Origin: Paraclostridium hominis
Lineage (GTDB): Bacteria; Bacillota; Clostridia; Peptostreptococcales; Peptostreptococcaceae
NCBI RefSeq assembly: GCF_014306135.1
Contig: NZ_JACRWD010000001.1
Coordinates: 372,001 to 436,000, forward strand
DNA: 64,000 bases
Direction of reading: 5' to 3'
Below are positions 28,402-36,738 of the stretch, piece by piece (position 1 is the stretch's first letter; each line of letters begins with the position of its first letter). The notes under the pieces are model-generated. The model saw nothing but the letters and a program-made list of their open reading frames with translations. It ran no database searches and had not been told where the DNA came from. The position numbers were made by a program, and so were the translations under genes.

Positions 28402-29075
28402 TGAGATTTACAGATTATTTATTTAATGAAGTTAAAGACATATGGAAAAGTTATCTAAATCATCCTTTTGTAAATGAAATAGGTGAAGGAACATTACCAA
28501 AAGAAAAATTTAAAAGATACCTTATACAAGATTATTTATATTTAAAAGAGTTTTCAAGAGTATTTGCAATGGGAATGGTAAAAGCAGATACTATCAAAGA
28601 AATGAAGTTTTTCAATAAGGCAGCAAATGGATCTATAGAAGATGAAGCTGCGATACATATTGAGTACATGAAAAGATTAGGTGTAGCACCAATAGTAGCA
28701 GAAAAGTGCAAACTTGAAATGGTTTCAAGTAGCTATATAAGTTATATGCAAGCAGTATCTTTAACAGGTGGAGTAAAAGAAATAGTAATGGCAACTCTGC
28801 CTTGTAACTGGAGTTATAACTATATTGGTCATTATTTATATGAAACATACAAAGACAATTTAGAAGGAAACTACTACAAAGATTGGATAAAAATGTATGC
28901 AGATAATGAATTTGATGAGATATTAAAAGAGTGGTTAGAATATACAAATCATATATGTAAAAATTTAAGTGAAGAGGAAATAAAAAAACTTACAGAAATA
29001 TTTGTAAAGTCTAGCTTATATGAATTAGATTTTTGGAATATGGGATATGAAGAAGTAAATAAGGATGATGTTTAA
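28401..29075 (+). CDS. tenA: Aminopyrimidine aminohydrolase/thiaminase II TenA
   Basis: TenA hydrolyses degraded thiamine products to HMP for salvage. The 224-residue all-helical protein shows the YLIQDYLYLKEFSRVFA segment, the nucleophile in ATLPCNWSYNYIG (Cys near residue 135) and the C-terminal Glu in SSLYELDFWNMGYE. GTG start is coupled to the thiM stop. Operon context with ThiD and ThiM indicates a salvage-based thiamine pathway. Confidence 0.94.
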   Translation: MRFTDYLFNEVKDIWKSYLNHPFVNEIGEGTLPKEKFKRYLIQDYLYLKEFSRVFAMGMVKADTIKEMKFFNKAANGSIEDEAAIHIEYMKRLGVAPIVAEKCKLEMVSSSYISYMQAVSLTGGVKEIVMATLPCNWSYNYIGHYLYETYKDNLEGNYYKDWIKMYADNEFDEILKEWLEYTNHICKNLSEEEIKKLTEIFVKSSLYELDFWNMGYEEVNKDDV

Positions 29076-29119
29076 TTAAAAGTATTAAATATATTTAAAA
29101 ATTGTAGGGAGATATAATA

Positions 29120-29737
29120 ATGAAAGAAAAATTAAAATTATACTTAGTTACTGACTCAGATATATTAAAAGGAAGAGACTTTTATAAGTGTATAGAAGAT
29201 GCTTTAAAAGGAGGAGTAACCACTGTACAATTAAGAGAAAAGCAAGCTAATGGCAAAGAGTTTCTAGAAAAAGCATACAAACTAAGACAACTTACTAGAA
29301 AATATAATGCACTATTTGTAATAAATGATAGAGTTGATATTGCTATGCTTTGTGATGCAGATGGAGTACATGTAGGGCAAAGTGATATTCCTTTAAAAGA
29401 AGTTAGAAAACTAGTTGGAGATAATAAGATAATAGGAGTATCAGCACATAACATAAAAGAAGCCAGAGAAGCTAAAAATAATGGAGCTGATTATATAGGT
29501 GTAGGTGCAATGTTTAATACTTCTACTAAAAATGATGCAACATTAGTAACGTTAAAAGAATTAGAAGAAATAGATAAAAATGTAGATATACCTAAAGTTT
29601 TAATAGGTGGAATAACTTTAGACAATATAGATACATTTAAAGATATAAATGTAGATGGACATGCAATAGTATCAGCTATATTAAAAAGCTATGATATATA
29701 TAATGAGTGTTTAAAATGGAGGGGAAAAAATGATTAA
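29120..29737 (+). CDS. thiE: Thiamine phosphate synthase ThiE
   Basis: ThiE couples HMP-PP with thiazole phosphate to form thiamine phosphate. The 205-residue TIM-barrel protein contains VTTVQLREKQANGKEFLEKA, VINDRVDIAMLCDADGVHVGQ, and GADYIGVGAMFNTSTKNDA, all typical. GGGAG at 29107-29111 precedes the ATG. It overlaps the following transporter gene by 8 bases. Confidence 0.96.
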   Translation: MKEKLKLYLVTDSDILKGRDFYKCIEDALKGGVTTVQLREKQANGKEFLEKAYKLRQLTRKYNALFVINDRVDIAMLCDADGVHVGQSDIPLKEVRKLVGDNKIIGVSAHNIKEAREAKNNGADYIGVGAMFNTSTKNDATLVTLKELEEIDKNVDIPKVLIGGITLDNIDTFKDINVDGHAIVSAILKSYDIYNECLKWRGKND

Positions 29738-30335
29738 TGCAATTATAATAATAGGGAGTATAGCGTTTTTTCTATACTATCTTAAAGGTTTAAAAAATGC
29801 TAAAATTAATGCTAAAATAATAGTTACAATAGGTATGTTTAGTGCTATATCATATATACTTAGTATGATAGAATTTATAAAATATCCACAAGGTGGAGGA
29901 ATTTCATTATTTTCAATGTTACCAACAATGTTATTATCAGTATTATGTGGAAACACTATAGGAATAACAGGTGGTCTAGTATATGGTTTATTAAAGTTAT
30001 TAAATGGTGCTTATATAATTCATCCAGCACAATTTTTACTAGATTATATACTACCAACAATGTTACTTGGACTAGCGGGAACATTTGGAAAAGAAAAAAA
30101 ATCAAAAGTTATATTAGGATGTTTATTTGCTTTAGCACTTAGTGTATCTATGAATATAATATCTGGATGCGTATTCTTTGGAGATTATGCTCCAGAAGGT
30201 ATGAATGTATTTGTTTATTCATTCTTATACAATGTGTCAAGTTTAGGGGTAGAAGGATTATTGTCAACTATAATAATTTCTATATTACCTCTTAATAGAT
30301 TTAATAAAGCTTTAAATTTAAGTGGTAATCAATAA
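29730..30335 (+). CDS. thiT: Thiamine transporter S-component ThiT (ECF type)
   Basis: A 201-residue protein with six hydrophobic segments. It contains GLVYGLLKLLNGAYIIHPAQ directly followed by FLLDYILP, the hallmark of ThiT thiamine-binding S components that use a shared ECF module (not in this window). Its place as the last gene of a TPP-riboswitch operon agrees. The start lies within the end of thiE, implying coupling. Confidence 0.9.
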   Translation: MINAIIIIGSIAFFLYYLKGLKNAKINAKIIVTIGMFSAISYILSMIEFIKYPQGGGISLFSMLPTMLLSVLCGNTIGITGGLVYGLLKLLNGAYIIHPAQFLLDYILPTMLLGLAGTFGKEKKSKVILGCLFALALSVSMNIISGCVFFGDYAPEGMNVFVYSFLYNVSSLGVEGLLSTIIISILPLNRFNKALNLSGNQ

Positions 30336-30340
30336 ATTCA

Positions 30341-30396
30341 AGGGGATGTTTCAAAATAGTTATCATTAGATATCTACTTTGAAATACCCCCTATTT
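30341..30396 (+). terminator. Probable terminator of the thi operon
   Basis: A long imperfect stem pairs GGGGATGTTTCAAA with TTTGAAATACCCC around a loop, followed by a weak T-rich run (TATTTTGTTT). Confidence 0.6.
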
Positions 30397-30518
30397 TGTT
30401 TATAGGAAATATTAAATTAATTATATTTGCTTTAAATAATCTTTTAGTAAAAGACTTTTTATTAGGTTGACAATATATACTATAAATATAATAATGTAAG
30501 TAATAAAAAGAGGTATTA

Positions 30519-30706
30519 TTGTATATAGTTTCATTGGAGAAGTTTTTAATAAAAATAGTAAAAATACAAGTTAAAGATGAAAGTGTAAAGTAGTATCTTA
30601 TACAGGGACTTATCAAGAACTTTTAGATAAAAAGTTTAATAAGACTAAATCAGATGCCAAGTTTGAGTACAAACAAGATAATATAAGGATGAGATTTATA
30701 AGTTAA
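30519..30706 (+). pseudogene. Frameshifted remnant of a small gene
   Basis: Behind a TTGACA element (30467-30472) with AATAAT 17 bases on, and an AAAGAGG site, a frame opens at TTG 30519 and encodes YIVSLEKFLIKIVKIQ and VKDESVK before a TAG at 30591. The neighbouring frame continues sensibly from 30590: VVSYTGTYQELLDKKFNKTK, SDAKFEYKQDNIRMRFIS, stop at 30704. One indel restores a single frame of about 60 residues. I do not recognise the family. Either a decayed gene or a sequencing indel. Confidence 0.4.
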
Positions 30707-30806
30707 AATAAGAGTATTACGAATAAAATTCAAGTAATATAGTTGACAATATATAAAAATAGAATGTAGACTGTATTTTATAGATGAATAGAAAGAAGGT
30801 AACAAA

Positions 30807-31067
30807 ATGGAAGAAATATACAGATTAATAGAAGATAAAATAAAAAATGCTGGTTACAATGGACCTGTAAGTGGAGAAGAAATATATGAAGAAATATGTG
30901 ACGAAATAGAAGAAAAAGAAAATGGAAGTTATATATTTATGTCAAAGAAAGAAGATGATATATTCTTTGAATATAAGATAGATGTTATGGATGAAAACTT
31001 CAATTTATCTTATATAGATATAAACACTCCAATGGGAAAAGTACATGTAGATTTTGATGCAGAATAA
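30807..31067 (+). CDS. Small acidic protein, unknown
   Basis: An 86-residue, Glu/Asp-rich soluble protein. The middle shows GPVSGEEIYEEICDEIEEKE and the end MGKVHVDFDAE, suggesting a small alpha/beta domain. It has a good AGAAAGGT site at 30791-30798 and its own terminator, and a TTGACA element lies at 30743-30748. I know no function; similar short proteins occur in related clostridia, as far as I recall. Confidence 0.7.
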   Translation: MEEIYRLIEDKIKNAGYNGPVSGEEIYEEICDEIEEKENGSYIFMSKKEDDIFFEYKIDVMDENFNLSYIDINTPMGKVHVDFDAE

Positions 31068-31078
31068 ATAATAAATAA

Positions 31079-31114
31079 AGAGTTCTAAGAAAATAAATCT
31101 TAGAACTTTTTTAT
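31079..31114 (+). terminator. Terminator after the small acidic protein gene
   Basis: AGTTCTAAGA (31081-31090) pairs with TCTTAGAACT (31098-31107), then TTTTT. Confidence 0.85.
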
Positions 31115-31286
31115 TTAAAATATATAAATTTAGGCAATTAAGTTAATTAACCAAATGAATAAAATTTTTTTATTTAGATGAACATTGTAAGTTTAGGGGG
31201 ATAATTACTCCCATTAAAAATATTAACTTAGTATGATATAATTAATTTATTATAATTAATTAAACTTACACAAAGAGGAGACAAAT

Positions 31287-32546
31287 ATGGATTTATTTGA
31301 TTTACTAGAACAAAACCAAGCCAATAAAGATAAAATCAAAGAATCTGAATTAACTAGAGGTGAATATATAAGACTTAATAGTTATGTTGGATCTAGAATG
31401 AATACAGATTTTAGAATAAAAAATAAAGAAACAATAAAAGATAATAAAAAAGAAAAATCTATATCAGAGGATATAGTTAAGATAACTAAAGAAAAATATT
31501 TAAATTTAGATAGTGATAAAAGTAAAGAAAAATTACTTATAATAGATGGTTCATCACTTTTAAGCACTAATTACTTTGCTAGACTTCCTAGACAAATAAT
31601 GTTTGCTAAAACTATAGAAGAAAAAGAACTTCACTATGATAAAATACTTCAAACTAAAGATGGAATATATACAAATGGAGTATACGGATTTATGCAAGTT
31701 ATGTTATCTATGATAAAACAGCAAAAACCTACTCACATAGCTGTATGTCTAGATTCTACTCGTATGACTTTTAGAAAATTAATATATGATGATTATAAAG
31801 GTACAAGAAAACCTATAGAAGTTCCACTAAAAGAGCAATATGATTTATTAAGAGAAATACTTGAAACTATAGGAGTTAAGGTATTTATATCTGAGCCTAG
31901 TGATAATTATGAAAATGTATTTGAAGCTGATGATTTTGCTGGTACCTTGGCTAAAAAATTTCAAGAAAATATACCAGTAGCTTTATACACTAAAGATGAA
32001 GATTATTTACAATTGGTAGACTATAACACTACAGTGTGGATGAATACATCAAAAGCAAGTTCATTAGCAGAGATATGTAATATAGATTTAAAACATTTTA
32101 ATCTTCCTAATAACACTTTTGAATATAGTGTAGACCTTTTAAAAAAGGTAAAGAATCTAAAACCGTCACAAATTATAGATTATAAGGCTATATCAGGAGA
32201 TACATCAGATAACATACCTGGAATAAAGGGTCTTGGAGATACAACAAGTATACCTCTACTTCAGAAATATGACACTTTAGAAGATATCTATAAGTCTATA
32301 GATGGACTAGATGATAAAGGGTTAAAGATACTTGCTACAGAGTGGAAAAATGAGTTAGGTATTAGAAATCCTATGAAGAAATTAATTTCAGAAAAAGAAA
32401 ATGCTTTTATGTCTAAAAAGTTAGCTACTATAAAAACAGATATAGATTTAGATATAACTTTAGATGATTTAAAATTAAACATAGATAAGTCTATATTAAG
32501 AGAACAATTAGATAAATATGAAATGAAAAGTATAAAAGATTTTTAG
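31287..32546 (+). CDS. 5'-3' exonuclease (FEN/PolI small-fragment type)
   Basis: A 419-residue protein whose residues about 85-390 match the 5' nuclease domain: KLLIIDGSSLLSTNYFARLP, VCLDSTRMTFRKLIYDDYKG, ADDFAGTLAKKF, YTKDEDYLQLVD and the helix-hairpin-helix region SGDTSDNIPGIKGLGDTTS. The metal-binding Asp residues are in these segments. The first 80 residues are a charged extension not found in the PolI domain. There is no polymerase domain, so it is a stand-alone nuclease that probably removes flaps or RNA primers. Confidence 0.9.
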   Translation: MDLFDLLEQNQANKDKIKESELTRGEYIRLNSYVGSRMNTDFRIKNKETIKDNKKEKSISEDIVKITKEKYLNLDSDKSKEKLLIIDGSSLLSTNYFARLPRQIMFAKTIEEKELHYDKILQTKDGIYTNGVYGFMQVMLSMIKQQKPTHIAVCLDSTRMTFRKLIYDDYKGTRKPIEVPLKEQYDLLREILETIGVKVFISEPSDNYENVFEADDFAGTLAKKFQENIPVALYTKDEDYLQLVDYNTTVWMNTSKASSLAEICNIDLKHFNLPNNTFEYSVDLLKKVKNLKPSQIIDYKAISGDTSDNIPGIKGLGDTTSIPLLQKYDTLEDIYKSIDGLDDKGLKILATEWKNELGIRNPMKKLISEKENAFMSKKLATIKTDIDLDITLDDLKLNIDKSILREQLDKYEMKSIKDF

Positions 32547-32547
32547 T

Positions 32548-32578
32548 AAAATGGCTGTATTAATGTACAGCCATTTTT
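32548..32578. terminator. Shared terminator of exonuclease and brnQ
   Basis: AAAATGGCTGTA pairs with TACAGCCATTTTT around a short loop. It lies between convergent genes and has A/T tracts on both sides. Confidence 0.85.
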
Positions 32579-32599
32579 AATTTTAAAAATCAAAGTAAT

Positions 32600-33871
32600 T
32601 TAATTATTTGCTTTTTTATCATCAAATAATAAAGTAGCTAGTAATCCACCTAATATAGCAGGAATAACCCAATTAAATCCTAAACTAGAAAAAGGTAGTT
32701 TATGAATTATATTTATATTAATACCAAAACTATCTATAATTGTAAGTAAGCTAATTATTAGAGTAGAATAAGCAGCGCCTTTTAAAGTTATATCCTTAGT
32801 GAAAATATTTTTAAATATATTCATAACAACTAAAACTATAGAAACAGGATAAATTAAACTTAATATAGGAATAGCTATTTGTATTATTTTATCAACACCA
32901 AGGTTTGAAACTAGGGCACTAAAAGTACAGATACAGATTACTATATATTCATATTTTAACTTTTTATTAGTTAAGTCCTCAAAGTATTTACTTGTAACTG
33001 ATGTTAGACCTATAGATGTAGTAAGGCATGCAAATCCTACAATTATAGCTAAAAGTACAGTTCCAAAATTACCTAAAATAGCACTTGTTATATTTATGAG
33101 CAAAGTAGTTTGAGATATATTACTATCGTATAAAGTTGAAGCAGTGGCCCCTAAGTATGTTAATCCACAATAAACTATAGTAAGGCCAGTACATGCTATT
33201 AAAGAAGCTTTTATAGTAAGGTTTATATTTTCATTTTTCTCTTTATAGCCTTTATTAATAAATGATGTCATAACAAGTGCTACAACACCACCTATACCTA
33301 AAGCATCCATAGTTTGATATCCTTGAGTAACACCAGTTATAAATAAATCATTAGAGTTAACTTTATTTAAATCACCAATAGGGTATAAAATACCTTTTAT
33401 TATTAAAAATAATAAAGCTGATAATAATACTGGAGTTAAAAATTTACCTATTATATCCATAACTTTAGTTGGTTTTATAGTAAGTATGAGAGTTAATGCA
33501 AAAAATATTATTGAAAATATATATGGATTGATATTGTTAAACAATGGTAAAATACTCATTTCAAAAGTTGTTGCACCAGTTCTTGGTATAACTAATATGG
33601 GACCAAGACAAAGCATCATCAAAACTTCTAATACAATTCCAAATTTCTTACCAGCTCTTCCTATAACATTTTGTAATGAGCCAGCTTTTGCAACAGCTAT
33701 AATAGACATTAATATTATCCCAACATCTGCTAATATAAATCCTAAGAAACTTATTAACCAGTTGTTACCAGATGTTAATCCTATGTATGGAGGAAATATT
33801 AAATTACCAGCTCCAAAGAACATAGAAAATAAGGCGAATCCTATTATTAATATATCTTTATTTTTATTCAT
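32600..33871 (-). CDS. brnQ: Branched-chain amino acid carrier BrnQ
   Basis: A 423-residue protein with about 12 membrane helices of the LIVCS family (sodium/proton-coupled Leu, Ile, Val uptake). The N-terminal FALFSMFFGAGNLIFPPYIG is the family signature, and YQTMDALGIGGVVALVMTS is also typical. AGAGGT precedes the ATG. The 270-base leader upstream holds a short reading frame and three strong hairpins, annotated separately, so expression is probably controlled in the leader. Confidence 0.92.
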   Translation of the reverse strand: MNKNKDILIIGFALFSMFFGAGNLIFPPYIGLTSGNNWLISFLGFILADVGIILMSIIAVAKAGSLQNVIGRAGKKFGIVLEVLMMLCLGPILVIPRTGATTFEMSILPLFNNINPYIFSIIFFALTLILTIKPTKVMDIIGKFLTPVLLSALLFLIIKGILYPIGDLNKVNSNDLFITGVTQGYQTMDALGIGGVVALVMTSFINKGYKEKNENINLTIKASLIACTGLTIVYCGLTYLGATASTLYDSNISQTTLLINITSAILGNFGTVLLAIIVGFACLTTSIGLTSVTSKYFEDLTNKKLKYEYIVICICTFSALVSNLGVDKIIQIAIPILSLIYPVSIVLVVMNIFKNIFTKDITLKGAAYSTLIISLLTIIDSFGININIIHKLPFSSLGFNWVIPAILGGLLATLLFDDKKANN

Positions 33872-33910
33872 AATTTGACCTCTTTTCTAATTAATTATAA
33901 TTTTATATGC

Positions 33911-33942
33911 AAAAAGGCCACATAGTGTACACTATGTGACCT
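33911..33942 (-). terminator. Leader hairpin A upstream of brnQ
   Basis: Bases 33919-33938 form a perfect 20-base palindrome (arms CACATAGTGT/ACACTATGTG). On the minus strand the arms extend to AAGG...CCTT and TTTTT follows, so this is a credible intrinsic terminator only about 40 bases upstream of the brnQ start. Confidence 0.7.
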
Positions 33943-33957
33943 TATTTGCCTAGGATA

Positions 33958-33989
33958 AAAAAGCCACATAGCATTATCTATGTGGCCTT
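33958..33989 (-). terminator. Leader hairpin B upstream of brnQ
   Basis: GCCACATAG (33963-33971) pairs with CTATGTGGC (33978-33986). On the minus strand TTTTTT follows. Its arms share the CACATAG/CTATGTG sequence with hairpin A, so B-left could also pair with A-right; the two look like a duplicated terminator. Confidence 0.7.
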
Positions 33990-34010
33990 AAGTACAAGCT
34001 AAAATTAGCC

Positions 34011-34048
34011 ATCATAGATACAAACAATTTTGTGTTTGTATCTATGAT
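34011..34048 (-). promoter_or_regulatory. Leader hairpin C (attenuator-like) upstream of brnQ
   Basis: Bases 34011-34025 and 34034-34048 are exact 15-base inverted repeats with an 8-base loop. On the minus strand the 5' arm (ATACAAAC at 34041-34034) can instead pair with GTTTGTAT at 34074-34067, just beyond the leader stop codon, giving mutually exclusive structures. Confidence 0.6.
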
Positions 34049-34078
34049 TATTTATATATACCATAAATACAAACTTAA

Positions 34079-34144
34079 CTATAATAGCCAATAAAAATAA
34101 AAGTTATTAACTTGTAAAGAATTAGTTAAGTTTATATTAATCAT
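34079..34144 (-). CDS. Candidate leader peptide of brnQ
   Basis: A 21-codon frame starts at ATG 34144 about 11 bases after AAGGAG on the minus strand and stops at TAG 34081-34079. The peptide begins MININLTNSLQV and ends NNFYFYWLL: seven of 21 residues are Ile, Leu or Val and five consecutive residues are aromatic. Its codons 4-7 (AAACTTAACT, 34133-34124) are exactly complementary to AGTTAAGTTT (34080-34071) at its stop codon. Stalled or completed translation would choose between this stem and downstream stems, the logic of ribosome-mediated attenuation. Inferred, not shown. Confidence 0.5.
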   Translation of the reverse strand: MININLTNSLQVNNFYFYWLL

Positions 34145-34725
34145 ACTAATTTAATCTCCTTGTTTTAAAATTCGTTCTTTATTAAAAATAATTATATTTA
34201 GGAATCTATAAAAAATCAATAGTTAATATAAAAAAATTAAAAAATATTTAAATTTTTTATATTTAAATTTATAGATATTTGAAAGAATATAATGAAATTG
34301 CAACAAAATTAATTTGAAAATAAAGTATTTATATAGAATTTATGTTTAAAAAAAATGACGAATAAAAAATATTTAATAAAAAATAAAAGATATTAAATTA
34401 TATGATTTTAAATTTAGTTCTTTAAAATAAATAAAAAGAGAAAATAATGTAGAAAAAACAATGTAATCCATAAAAATGATAAAAAATATATTTAGATACT
34501 TAAAAAATGTAGAAAAATACACTATAATTTAGATTTAAATAAATTTTTCAATTATCTGATTGTTTTTAAAAATAAATAAAGTATGAATTTTTGATAAAAT
34601 CTAAACAATATTGAAAAATAAGAAAAATGGTGTTATTCTTTGAAATGAAAGGGGATGATAAATTAATAACAATTTTGTTATTAATTTATAAAAAGAAATC
34701 ATAAATATATTCAAGGGGGATTAAC
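34145..34725 (+). other. AT-rich intergenic stretch before the YjeM-like gene
   Basis: No gene is seen. A perfect 13-base-pair hairpin (34659-34671 with 34676-34688, loop ATTT) lies 37 bases before the permease start, immediately after AAAGGGGATG, and could act on mRNA stability or as an operator. Confidence 0.5.
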
Positions 34726-36267
34726 ATGTCTAAACCAAGTAATAATACTAAGAAACTTACGTTAGTACCATTAATACTAATGATATTTACATCAGTATTT
34801 GGGTTTTCTAACATGCCAAGAGCATTCTACTTGATGGGATACTCAGCAATACCTTGGTACGTATTAAGTGCCGTACTATTTTTTATACCTTATGCATTTA
34901 TGATGGCAGAGTATGGATCTGCATTTAAAAAAGAAAGTGGAGGTATGTATTCATGGATGGAAAAATCTGTAGGAGCTAAATATGCTTTTATAGGAACATT
35001 CATGTGGTATGCATCGTATATGATATGGATGGTAAGTGTATCATCTAGTTTATGGATTCCATTATCTAATGCAATATTTGGGTCTGATAAAACAGCAACT
35101 TGGACAATATTTGGACTAGATTCAGTTAAGACATTAGGTATATTAGGAGCTATATGGATATGTGTAGTTACATTTGTAGGATCAAAAGGAGTAGATAAAA
35201 TAAGTAAAGTAACATCAGTAGGTGGTACTGCAGTTACACTACTTAATATTGTATTATTAGGTGGAGGTATGCTAGTAGTTGCTTTAACTGGGGAATTAGC
35301 AGAACCTATAACTAATATTGCTCAATCTTTTACTAACTCACCAAGTCCAAATTATCAAACACCTCTTGCTATATTATCATTCTTAACATTTGCAGTGTTT
35401 GCATTTGGAGGATTAGAAGTTTTAGGTGGTCTTGTTGATCAAACTGAAAATGCAGAGAAAACTTTCCCTAAAGGGCTTGCAATTTCAGCAATAGTTATAT
35501 CTGTAGGATATGCACTTGGAATATTTGCATGTGGTATGTTTACTAACTGGTCTGAAGTATTAGGCGGAGAACATGTTAATATGGCAAATGCTACTTATAT
35601 ACTAATGAGTAACTTAGGATTTAAAATAGGTCAAGGTTTAGGTCTTGCTGAAACTACTTCTTTAGCAATAGGAGCATGGACTGCTAGATTTGTTGGATTA
35701 TCTATGTTTTTATCATTAACTGGAGCATTCTTTACATTAAGTTATTCACCTTTAAAAACTTTAATACAAGGTGCACCAAAAGAAGTATGGCCTGGTAAAT
35801 TAGGAGAGATAAAAAATGGTATGCCTATAAATGCAATGATAGTTCAAGCTATACTAGTTGTAGCTATGATACTTATAGTTTCATTTGGTGGAAGTAATGC
35901 AGCAGAGTTCTTTGCTATATTAACTTTAATGACTAATGTTGCAATGACAATACCATATATGTTCTTATCTGCAGCATTCCCTGTATTTAAGAAAAAGCAA
36001 TTAAAAGGTGAATTAGATAAGCCATTTGTTGTATATAAATCTTATGGAGCTGCGATGATAGCATCTGTAATTGTAACTGCTATAATAGGATTTGCAAATA
36101 TATTTACTATTATAGAACCAGCATTATCTTCTCCAGAAGGTATGTCAAAGACTATCACTATGATAGGTGGGCCTTTAGTATTCTCAGTAGTAGGATTTGG
36201 ATTATTTACATTTTATGAAATTAAACATGTTAAAAAATCTAAAGAATCTAAAAAGGTTATGGGATAG
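34726..36267 (+). CDS. APC-family amino acid permease, YjeM-like
   Basis: A 513-residue membrane protein with 12 or more hydrophobic segments. The N-terminal LMIFTSVFGFSNMPRAFYLM and the TM6 region FAVFAFGGLEVLGGLVDQTE fit the glutamate/GABA-type APC permeases, and length and these segments most resemble YjeM. AAGGGGG-type site (CAAGGGGGATT) precedes the ATG. It is related to, but clearly diverged from, the permease at 21942. Substrate unknown. Confidence 0.82.
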   Translation: MSKPSNNTKKLTLVPLILMIFTSVFGFSNMPRAFYLMGYSAIPWYVLSAVLFFIPYAFMMAEYGSAFKKESGGMYSWMEKSVGAKYAFIGTFMWYASYMIWMVSVSSSLWIPLSNAIFGSDKTATWTIFGLDSVKTLGILGAIWICVVTFVGSKGVDKISKVTSVGGTAVTLLNIVLLGGGMLVVALTGELAEPITNIAQSFTNSPSPNYQTPLAILSFLTFAVFAFGGLEVLGGLVDQTENAEKTFPKGLAISAIVISVGYALGIFACGMFTNWSEVLGGEHVNMANATYILMSNLGFKIGQGLGLAETTSLAIGAWTARFVGLSMFLSLTGAFFTLSYSPLKTLIQGAPKEVWPGKLGEIKNGMPINAMIVQAILVVAMILIVSFGGSNAAEFFAILTLMTNVAMTIPYMFLSAAFPVFKKKQLKGELDKPFVVYKSYGAAMIASVIVTAIIGFANIFTIIEPALSSPEGMSKTITMIGGPLVFSVVGFGLFTFYEIKHVKKSKESKKVMG

Positions 36268-36270
36268 ATT

Positions 36271-36300
36271 AAAAGGAGAGTATGAACTCTCCTTTTTTTT
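36271..36300 (+). terminator. Terminator after the YjeM-like gene
   Basis: AAAAGGAGAG (36271-36280) pairs with CTCTCCTTTT, followed by more T. Confidence 0.88.
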
Positions 36301-36362
36301 ATAAAAATATTAATTACCTTGGCTACCTAATATATTTGTTATATACAACAAATATATTTTAA

Positions 36363-36476
36363 TTTGAGTATATCCATGTGCTAAGTACAATCATAACTTT
36401 AATAATTGATTTAATCTTATGGAAATTCATAAAAACTAAAGGAGTTAAGTTATTTAAAAATATATCTATAAATTAG
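36363..36476 (+). pseudogene. C-terminal remnant of a membrane protein
   Basis: An open frame without a start codon or ribosome site encodes FEYIHVLSTIITLIIDLILW then KFIKTKGVKLFKNISIN and stop. It reads like the last membrane helix and basic tail of a membrane protein. Stop codons precede it in frame. I cannot name the family. Confidence 0.35.
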
Positions 36477-36510
36477 GAGAGTATATAGTTTTTATAAGGT
36501 GAAAATTACC

Positions 36511-36564
36511 TTGGAAATAATTGAAACAGATAGGATTTTGTTAAGATATTTGAAAAAATTATAG
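36511..36564 (+). pseudogene. N-terminal remnant of a GNAT acetyltransferase
   Basis: After AAGGTG, a TTG-started frame encodes MEIIETDRILLRYLKKL then stop. The E-T-D/E-R-L-x-L-R pattern is the usual opening strand of GNAT N-acetyltransferases; the rest of the gene is missing. Probably a deletion remnant. Confidence 0.4.
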
Positions 36565-36674
36565 TTTATAGAAAAAAGTATTTAAACAATATGAAAATTA
36601 TATGTTTTAGGGTATCCTATGGTAGGATACCTTTTTGTATTAAAATAAAAAAATATTATAAAAATGAAAAAGTT

Positions 36675-36701
36675 AAAACTTTTTGATATGGATAAATCGT
36701 C
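36675..36701 (+). promoter_or_regulatory. Possible ECF-sigma promoter of the sigV-like operon
   Basis: AAAAC (36675-36679) and CGTC (36698-36701), 18 bases apart, resemble the GAAAC/CGTC elements used by SigV-class ECF factors, 37 bases before the sigma gene. Spacing is slightly longer than the usual 16-17. Confidence 0.45.
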
Positions 36702-36738
36702 TATATATATGAAGAGGAAAGGAGGCTTCTACATTTAA

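Noticed and set aside
33486..33878. 130-codon plus-strand frame opposite brnQ
   Set aside because: Antisense of a membrane protein gene; no Shine-Dalgarno and no sensible domain.
33872..34180. T-box leader upstream of brnQ
   Set aside because: The conserved T-box sequence (AGGGTGG...CCGCG) is absent; the structure looks like peptide-leader attenuation instead.
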